The notes under the pieces: model-generated
Seen by the model: the letters and a program-made list of their open reading frames with translations, nothing else
Database searches by the model: none
What the model was told of the DNA's origin: nothing
Part shown: positions 12,389 to 17,071 of the stretch, one piece after another
Layout: each line of letters begins with the position of its first letter
How positions within the stretch are numbered: position 1 is the stretch's first letter
From: CAYPEL01 sp964409635
GTDB lineage: Bacteria > Pseudomonadota > Gammaproteobacteria > DSM-19610
Direction of reading: 5' to 3'
Assembly: GCA_964409635.1 (NCBI GenBank)
Contig: CAYPEL010000047.1
Span: forward strand, 1-17,071
Length of the DNA stretch: 17,071 bases
Made by a program: the position numbers and the translations under genes

Positions 12389-14826
12389 GTAAAGACGCTC
12401 ACTACGCGGCAGGCAGTGAATTGAGTGCTTTGTCTGCACTACCGGTCAGAGTAGCAGGCATTGTTTTCTGGGGTCTTGTCGCCATTGGCTTGTTTGTTGT
12501 GGTGTTAGCGCTGGGGCAGGAACAGAAATATATTGTGCAATTCCAGCAATCCTCTGTGGATCGGTTTATTTCTGAGTTGAATCAGCAGATTGTAAAACAA
12601 CAGTCAATGAACCTTGACGATGTTGTGCTCTATATTCAGGAAAGAGCCGCTGTTGTTTCAAAATTTCACTCCATTACAGTTCAAACTGGAAAGGAAACGA
12701 TTGAGATCGGCCAACCCGTTGACCGGATGGATTGCTATACGCGCCCGATTCTGCTGCCGGGATTGGCAAACAACCCGGTGGCTAATCAGATTGATTTAAG
12801 CCTGTGCCTGACCTCGGTGGAGTCGCAAATTTCACAAAGCAGGAAAAATTTGTTGCTCGGTATGGGGGGTTTATTTCTAGTCTTTGGGCTGATTTTACAA
12901 AAAATCCTGAATTCAATTCTCAGCCGTCCATTCCGCAGCATGATCAGTACTGCGATGGATATATCCAATGGCAATGATGAAGCAAGATTTGCTGAATCGA
13001 AAAATGATGAGTTTGGATACCTTGGCCGTTTTATCAATCAGGCGCTGGACTACTCCAAGGAACAGCGGAATGCACTGCACCAGGCGCTTGAGCAAGTTTG
13101 TGAAGCTGAATTCCAGTTGTATGAAGAAAAGGAAAAAGCCGTTGTTACCCTGCATTCCATTGGTGATGCAGTCATAACGACCAATGCAGCAGGAAATATC
13201 GAATACATGAATCCGGCGGCAGAAGAATTAACCGGCTGGGCATCCGGCGAAGCCATTGGCATCCCATTCGATAACCTGATGCGGATGGTCGAGGAAGAAA
13301 GTAAAAAAGCCATGCCAAGTTCAACCGGGCGTTGTTTGCAAACTGGTGAACGTAAGGTATGTGAACAGCAAAAACTGCTGTTGCGGCGTGATGGAAACTA
13401 TATTGCCATTGCGGATTCTGCCGCCCCAATCAGAGATTACAAAGGTGTACTGATTGGCGCCGTCACTGTATTTCGTGATGTGGGCCATGCCCGTCAGTTG
13501 GCGCAGCGCCTATCCTACCAGGCCAGTCATGACCCATTGACCGGTTTGTATAACCGCCGCGAATTTGAAGCGCGGCTCGAGCAGCTCCTGGATAGTGCGC
13601 AGAATCAGTCTACCCAACATGCGCTTTGCTATATCGATCTTGACCAGTTCAAGGTGGTCAATGACGTCTGCGGTCATAGTGTGGGGGATGAGTTGTTGAG
13701 GCAGTTGGCAGAAATTCTGCAGAGTCAAATACGTGATGCGGATATTCTTGCCCGCCTTGGCGGGGATGAGTTTGGGGTATTGTTGAGCCACTGCAGCCTG
13801 GAGCAGGCAACCCGAATTGCGGAAAACTTGCGTTCTGCCTTGCACGCGTTCCGCTTTTCACACGAAGAGCGGAGTTTTGAAGTGGGTGCGAGTATTGGCG
13901 TTATAGAAATTACCGAGGCGTCAAGGTCGGCTGAAGAGGTTATGAGTGCCGCAGATATAGCCTGTTACGCTGCCAAAGATAACGGGCGTAACCGGATTCA
14001 CGTTTATAAGCCATCGAGTGCAGATTTGGAAGAGCGGCGTGGTGAAATGAACTGGGTCTCCGAAGTTAGAGCGGCACTAGATGAAGACCGGTTTAAGCTT
14101 TTATTTCAGCCGATAGTGCCGGTTACTGGAGCGGCGGATCAGGCGCGTTATGAATTCCTGTTGCGCATGCAAAAAGGTGATAGCTGTATTTTACCCATGG
14201 CATTTATACCCGCCGCAGAGCGTTATAAGCTGATGCCGGAAATAGATCGCTGGGTGGTTAATAAAACTATTGCCTTGTTAAAAGAATATCCAGGCTTCAG
14301 TGATAGTGCCACCGTGTTGGTGAATCTGTCTGGGCAATCACTGTGTGATAATGAATTTGTAGAATATCTGGAGCAAGAACTGAATAGCGGTGATTTTAAG
14401 AAAGACAGTATCTGCTTCGAAGTGGCTGAGCGGGCGGTTAACGCGAACCTGCGCGGGATCAGTAGTGCTATTAAGCGTTTGAGTGAACAGGGTTGCCGGT
14501 TTGCGCTGGATGATTTTGGCGGTGGTTTAAACTCTATGGGCAATCTCCAGGAACTGGGTATAGAGTACGTCAAGCTTGACGGAAACCTTGTAAAAAATAT
14601 GACTAACAATCAGATTGATGCGGCTATGGTCAGGGCGATTAACGAAATAGCGCACGCCATGGGACTTTCAACCATTGCTGAAATGGTTGAAAGTGAAGAA
14701 GTGGTAGAGGCGATACGCAGTCTCGGCGTTGACTATTGCCAGGGCCACGCAATCGCTGTGCCGCAGCCGGTCGAAGAACTTTTCAATGCAGCGCGCAAAG
14801 CTGAAGGTTTGTGCATAATCAGCTAG
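12385..14826 (+). CDS. Membrane HAMP-PAS-GGDEF-EAL c-di-GMP enzyme
   Basis: An 813-residue inner-membrane signalling protein for making and/or breaking cyclic di-GMP. Layout: first helix about 22-44, a periplasmic segment about 45-155, second helix about 156-174, a HAMP-like linker about 175-230, a short coiled coil, a PAS domain about 250-370 (NAAGNIEYMNPAAEELTGW), GGDEF about 378-545 and EAL about 555-805. The cyclase signature GGDEF is intact (459-463), and the inhibitory I-site RDAD (450-453) lies five residues before it. All phosphodiesterase positions are present: Glu590, Asn647 (NLSGQS), Glu679, Glu682, Asp709-Asp710 (DDFG), Lys730 (KLDG), Glu766 and Gln786. The EAL tripeptide itself reads EFL. 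Both activities are therefore possible. It is translationally coupled to the small membrane protein upstream and convergent with folD. Confidence 0.96.
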   Translation: MSKDAHYAAGSELSALSALPVRVAGIVFWGLVAIGLFVVVLALGQEQKYIVQFQQSSVDRFISELNQQIVKQQSMNLDDVVLYIQERAAVVSKFHSITVQTGKETIEIGQPVDRMDCYTRPILLPGLANNPVANQIDLSLCLTSVESQISQSRKNLLLGMGGLFLVFGLILQKILNSILSRPFRSMISTAMDISNGNDEARFAESKNDEFGYLGRFINQALDYSKEQRNALHQALEQVCEAEFQLYEEKEKAVVTLHSIGDAVITTNAAGNIEYMNPAAEELTGWASGEAIGIPFDNLMRMVEEESKKAMPSSTGRCLQTGERKVCEQQKLLLRRDGNYIAIADSAAPIRDYKGVLIGAVTVFRDVGHARQLAQRLSYQASHDPLTGLYNRREFEARLEQLLDSAQNQSTQHALCYIDLDQFKVVNDVCGHSVGDELLRQLAEILQSQIRDADILARLGGDEFGVLLSHCSLEQATRIAENLRSALHAFRFSHEERSFEVGASIGVIEITEASRSAEEVMSAADIACYAAKDNGRNRIHVYKPSSADLEERRGEMNWVSEVRAALDEDRFKLLFQPIVPVTGAADQARYEFLLRMQKGDSCILPMAFIPAAERYKLMPEIDRWVVNKTIALLKEYPGFSDSATVLVNLSGQSLCDNEFVEYLEQELNSGDFKKDSICFEVAERAVNANLRGISSAIKRLSEQGCRFALDDFGGGLNSMGNLQELGIEYVKLDGNLVKNMTNNQIDAAMVRAINEIAHAMGLSTIAEMVESEEVVEAIRSLGVDYCQGHAIAVPQPVEELFNAARKAEGLCIIS

Positions 14827-14836
14827 GTTTCACGGT

Positions 14837-15691
14837 TTAGGCATGCAGTTTTTCTGCAGCATACAAAGTATTTTGTAACAAGGTGGCAACCGTCATAGGG
14901 CCAACACCACCAGGCACCGGGGTAATCCATGCCGCACGTTTGCTGGCAGATTCAAAATCCATATCACCTGAAAGTCTACCGTCTGCCATCCGATGTATAC
15001 CAATATCAATGACAGTCGCGCCGGGTTTTACCCAGTCACCCGGAATTAAATTAGCTTTGCCAACAGCGACCACCAGGATTTCGGCGCGTCTGACATGAGA
15101 TTCCAGCTCTTTGGTGAAGCGGTGGCAGCAAGTTACCGTTGCTCCGGCCAGCAATAATTCCAGCACCATTGGGCGACCGACGTGGTTTGATACACCAACA
15201 ACCACAGCTTCACGCCCGTAAAAACCTTCACCCGTATGTTCCAGCAAGGTGATCACACCATGGGGTGTACAGGGGCGTAAGATAGGTGAGCGGACAACGA
15301 GCCGGCCGATGTTATAAGGATGAAACCCGTCAACGTCCTTATCGGGTTGAATGCGTTCAATAATCTGTTCAGTGTTGATGTGGTCTGGTAACGGCAGTTG
15401 TACCAGTATTCCGTCGATCTCAGGGTTCTGGTTCAGCTCATCAATCAGAGCCACCAGTTCTTTTTCACTGGTTTCTATGGGCAAATCCCAGGATTTTGAA
15501 ATCACACCGGCTGCTTCGCAAGCCCGGCGTTTATTGCGGACATATATTTCAGAAGCGGGATCCTCTCCCACCAGAATCACAGCAAGACCCGGACGCCTTA
15601 AGTTATTAGCCTGACGATCGGCAATTTTGTTACAGATATCTAAGCGAATATCTGCAGCGATAGCTTTGCCATCAATGATTTTGGCTGTCAT
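14837..15691 (-). CDS. folD: Methylenetetrahydrofolate dehydrogenase / cyclohydrolase
   Basis: Bifunctional cytosolic enzyme that oxidises 5,10-methylene-THF with NADP and hydrolyses the product to 10-formyl-THF, the formyl donor for purine synthesis. The frame is open to 15736, but the family start is the ATG at 15691 (MTAKIIDGKAIAADIR), giving 284 residues against 288 in E. coli. Key residues: Lys54 in YVRNKRRAC (catalytic); LVQLPLPDHI; PDKDVDGFHPYNIGRL with the substrate-binding Asp; PCTPHGVITLLE; the dinucleotide fold VVGVSNHVGRPM (usually GRSxxVGxP); and the PGGVGPMTVATLLQNT signature near the end. No Shine-Dalgarno sequence precedes the start. It stands alone, convergent with the c-di-GMP enzyme (10-base gap), and its promoter should lie in 15692-15850. 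Confidence 0.97.
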   Translation of the reverse strand: MTAKIIDGKAIAADIRLDICNKIADRQANNLRRPGLAVILVGEDPASEIYVRNKRRACEAAGVISKSWDLPIETSEKELVALIDELNQNPEIDGILVQLPLPDHINTEQIIERIQPDKDVDGFHPYNIGRLVVRSPILRPCTPHGVITLLEHTGEGFYGREAVVVGVSNHVGRPMVLELLLAGATVTCCHRFTKELESHVRRAEILVVAVGKANLIPGDWVKPGATVIDIGIHRMADGRLSGDMDFESASKRAAWITPVPGGVGPMTVATLLQNTLYAAEKLHA

Positions 15692-15933
15692 GTTGTTAAG
15701 GGTGCACAAGGCCTGAAAGAGGCGCGATTCTCGCATTCTACTGCTGGAGCGACAAGTTGCATGTAGCTGATGGAGCGAAAATTTGGAATAGTGTGTAATG
15801 TAACCTTTACTAAATTAAGGGAAACAGGGCAAAATATTCTACATAATATCGTATGAGATTGAAAAAGGAGTAGTTCAGGTGAAATTTGGGTTTACGAGAG
15901 TCGACTAAGGCGTTGATCGGTATGGTGAATGTC

Positions 15934-15965
15934 TCAGAATGCCGCCTATAGGCGGCAATTTCTGA
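15934..15965. repeat. Isolated hairpin upstream of the PEP-CTERM gene
   Basis: TCAGAATGCCGCC (15934-15946), a TATA loop, then GGCGGCA-AT-TTCTGA (15951-15965): a 13-bp stem broken by a two-base bulge. There is no T-run on either strand next to it, so it is not a standard terminator. It is not related to the elements at 46-163 and 4340-4452. Confidence 0.5.
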
Positions 15966-16303
15966 AATAAGTTGATGGGATTTTTATAGTGTGTGAGTGA
16001 CAGGCTGGAGATTGGCGGGATGTGTTGATGATTGACATGAGATTTTAGTCCGCTGTGTGCCCCAAGCCGCCATTCACAGTCATACAAAAAATCGAACGAT
16101 TGAAGTCATATATCAAGTCTGTTTGATACCGGTCTGATGTTGCGTTGTTTTTGATTGTGAAGACGCGTTAAAACATCTCCCGAACCGACCGGCCACAGCC
16201 AAAGGCGCATAACCCCAACCCTGAATAACGCGGGTATACAAGGAAATATCACCTTGCCACCGTCAACTAACACGAGTATTTTAACCCCCGGAGAGTAAAG
16301 GAA

Positions 16304-16347
16304 CCGTCACTGAGCGACGGGAGTTGGAGAGGAGACACACCCCAACT
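16304..16347 (+). promoter_or_regulatory. Two-hairpin leader of the PEP-CTERM gene
   Basis: CCGTC-ACTGAGC-GACGG (16304-16320) is followed directly by AGTTGG ... CCAACT (16322-16327 with 16342-16347). The two stems end seven bases before the AAGGAG ribosome binding site (16354-16359). The purine-rich loop of the second stem, AGAGGAGACACACC, carries another GAGGAG. This could be a translational control leader. It does not match the riboswitch classes I compared by eye (c-di-GMP-I, THF, glycine). Confidence 0.4.
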
Positions 16348-16366
16348 GACAAGAAGGAGTATGACC

Positions 16367-17071
16367 ATGCAATCACGTTTTATAGGTACATTCTGTGCCG
16401 GTCTTGTTACGTCCCTGTTTACCAGCACCCTGTACGCAGCCACCACCACCTACACCGATCAGGCGGCCTTTCTGGCGGCGCTGTTCGGGCCAACCAACAC
16501 GCTGGATTTTGACAGCACGGCGGCGGGTACTTTGATCCCGTCCGGCAGCACCCTCGGCGGTCTCACCTTCACCTATGATCTGGGTGGCGGCTCGCTGGTG
16601 GCGACCGACGGCAATCAATTTGGTGGCGGCGGCCCGTTCGACACCACCTCTGGCAGCAATTTTCTCGGCACGGACAATTCAGACCTGATCATCGACGATG
16701 ACGATTTCAGTCTGGGCTTTGCCATCAGCAACGCCATCGGTTTTTCAGTGATCACGGCGGAAACGCCGGGCTTCAGCCTGTTCGATGATGACATCCAGCT
16801 CAGCGTTGGCAGCGCCACGGCGCTGCTGGACGTGGACGCGGTGCAGCAAACCCTGGCCGACGGTTCGCGGGTGTTTTTTATTGGCCTCATCGACGACAGT
16901 GCGAGTTTCACCACGGCGAGTCTGAGCACGCCGAATTCGAGCGACTCGTTTTTCTACAACCTTGACGACATCGTCACGACCTCGGCGGTGCCGGTACCCG
17001 GTGCCCTCTGGCTCTTCGGTTCCGGACTTGCCGGATTGATCGCCTTCAGTAAACGCACTGGAAAGCACCGC
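16367..17071 (+). CDS. PEP-CTERM (VPLPA-type) sorted exported protein, 3' end cut by the window edge
   Basis: An open frame of 235 codons that reaches the last base without a stop. Two ATGs are possible, at 16361 and 16367. AAGGAG (16354-16359) is 7 bases from the second and only 1 from the first, so 16367 is chosen. Residues 1-24 are a signal peptide (MQSRFIGTFCAGLVTSLFTS..LYA, cleavage before ATTTY). The middle is Gly/Ser/Thr/Asp-rich with many short beta-like runs (DFDSTAAGT, TFTYDLGGGS, DLIIDDDDFSLGFAIS). The C-terminus carries the PEP-CTERM tripartite signal: VPVPGALW at 208-215, a hydrophobic helix, then the basic cluster KRTGKHR. Such proteins are processed by an exosortase (XrtA-type) and usually go with exopolysaccharide genes; none is in this window. 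It is clearly richer in G+C than its neighbours. Probably only a few codons are missing. Confidence 0.86.
   Translation, partial: MQSRFIGTFCAGLVTSLFTSTLYAATTTYTDQAAFLAALFGPTNTLDFDSTAAGTLIPSGSTLGGLTFTYDLGGGSLVATDGNQFGGGGPFDTTSGSNFLGTDNSDLIIDDDDFSLGFAISNAIGFSVITAETPGFSLFDDDIQLSVGSATALLDVDAVQQTLADGSRVFFIGLIDDSASFTTASLSTPNSSDSFFYNLDDIVTTSAVPVPGALWLFGSGLAGLIAFSKRTGKHR

Larger units (their letters stand above)
15692..16366. other. Gene-free stretch of 675 bases
   Basis: No convincing gene is visible in either direction. It holds the folD promoter region, a run of AT-rich sequence (about 15780-15860), an isolated hairpin (15934-15965), and a leader for the gene at 16367. A strong AAGGAG at 15865-15870 precedes a GTG at 15879, but the frame reads only nine codons (VKFGFTRVD) before a stop. 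From about 16160 the base composition shifts to C-rich, matching the following GC-rich gene. No tRNA, insertion-sequence end or attachment site is recognised. Confidence 0.6.

Noticed and set aside
15692..15736. Fifteen-residue N-terminal extension of FolD
   Set aside because: FolD proteins start at the MTAKIIDG position; the extension has no likeness to the family.
15905..16087. Minus-strand 60-residue frame starting MYDCEWRLGAHSGLKS
   Set aside because: It lies in a noncoding stretch, has no ribosome binding site, and reads through the isolated hairpin; low-complexity His/Pro/Ser composition suggests a chance frame.
16131..16143. GG ... GC pair resembling a sigma-54 promoter (PEP-CTERM genes can depend on RpoN)
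   Set aside because: The spacing between GG and GC is nine bases rather than the strict ten, and the flanking consensus is poor.
16373..17068. Three overlapping minus-strand frames under the PEP-CTERM gene
   Set aside because: They are shadows of the + strand frame, which has a good ribosome binding site, a signal peptide and a sorting signal.

Overview
The window is a roughly 17 kb piece of chromosome from an environmental gammaproteobacterium. The gene order accD-folC-dedD-cvpA-purF-metZ, the divergent cysS and ppi-lpxH pair, and the nearby folD are arrangements known from gammaproteobacteria; metZ (trans-sulfuration-independent methionine synthesis) right after purF is the Pseudomonas-type order. 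lpxH shows a Gram-negative cell, and a PEP-CTERM protein at the right edge suggests an exopolysaccharide/exosortase life style. I cannot place it to genus.

Layout. Positions 1-27 look like the last codons of accD. A 118-bp palindromic element (46-163) follows, then folC (folate polyglutamylation), dedD (SPOR-domain division protein), cvpA (membrane protein) and purF (first step of purine synthesis), all on +. A second copy of the same element in opposite orientation (4340-4452) closes this block. metZ follows with its own likely promoter. A small unknown gene runs on - (5795-6169). Then on + come a type II glycerate 2-kinase gene, a ferritin-like diiron DUF455 gene, and an exported protein overlapping it by ATGA. 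lpxH and a periplasmic cyclophilin lie on -, divergent from cysS on +. A small membrane protein (11996-12388) overlaps by ATGA a large membrane-bound HAMP-PAS-GGDEF-EAL c-di-GMP enzyme. folD lies on -. The last 1.4 kb holds a 675-bp gene-free stretch and a PEP-CTERM protein gene that runs open to the window edge.

How the genes fit together: folC, folD and purF serve one-carbon and purine metabolism; cysS and metZ serve sulfur amino acids; dedD, cvpA and lpxH serve the envelope; the c-di-GMP enzyme and PEP-CTERM protein point to surface or biofilm control. Most of the window is housekeeping. The most unusual signal is the pair of three-armed palindromic elements. Their outer stems differ in sequence yet stay complementary, and each carries an internal octamer that is the same in both inner hairpins of a copy but differs between copies. 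They bracket folC-purF in inverted orientation. I see no CRISPR array, rRNA, tRNA, insertion sequence or defence system.
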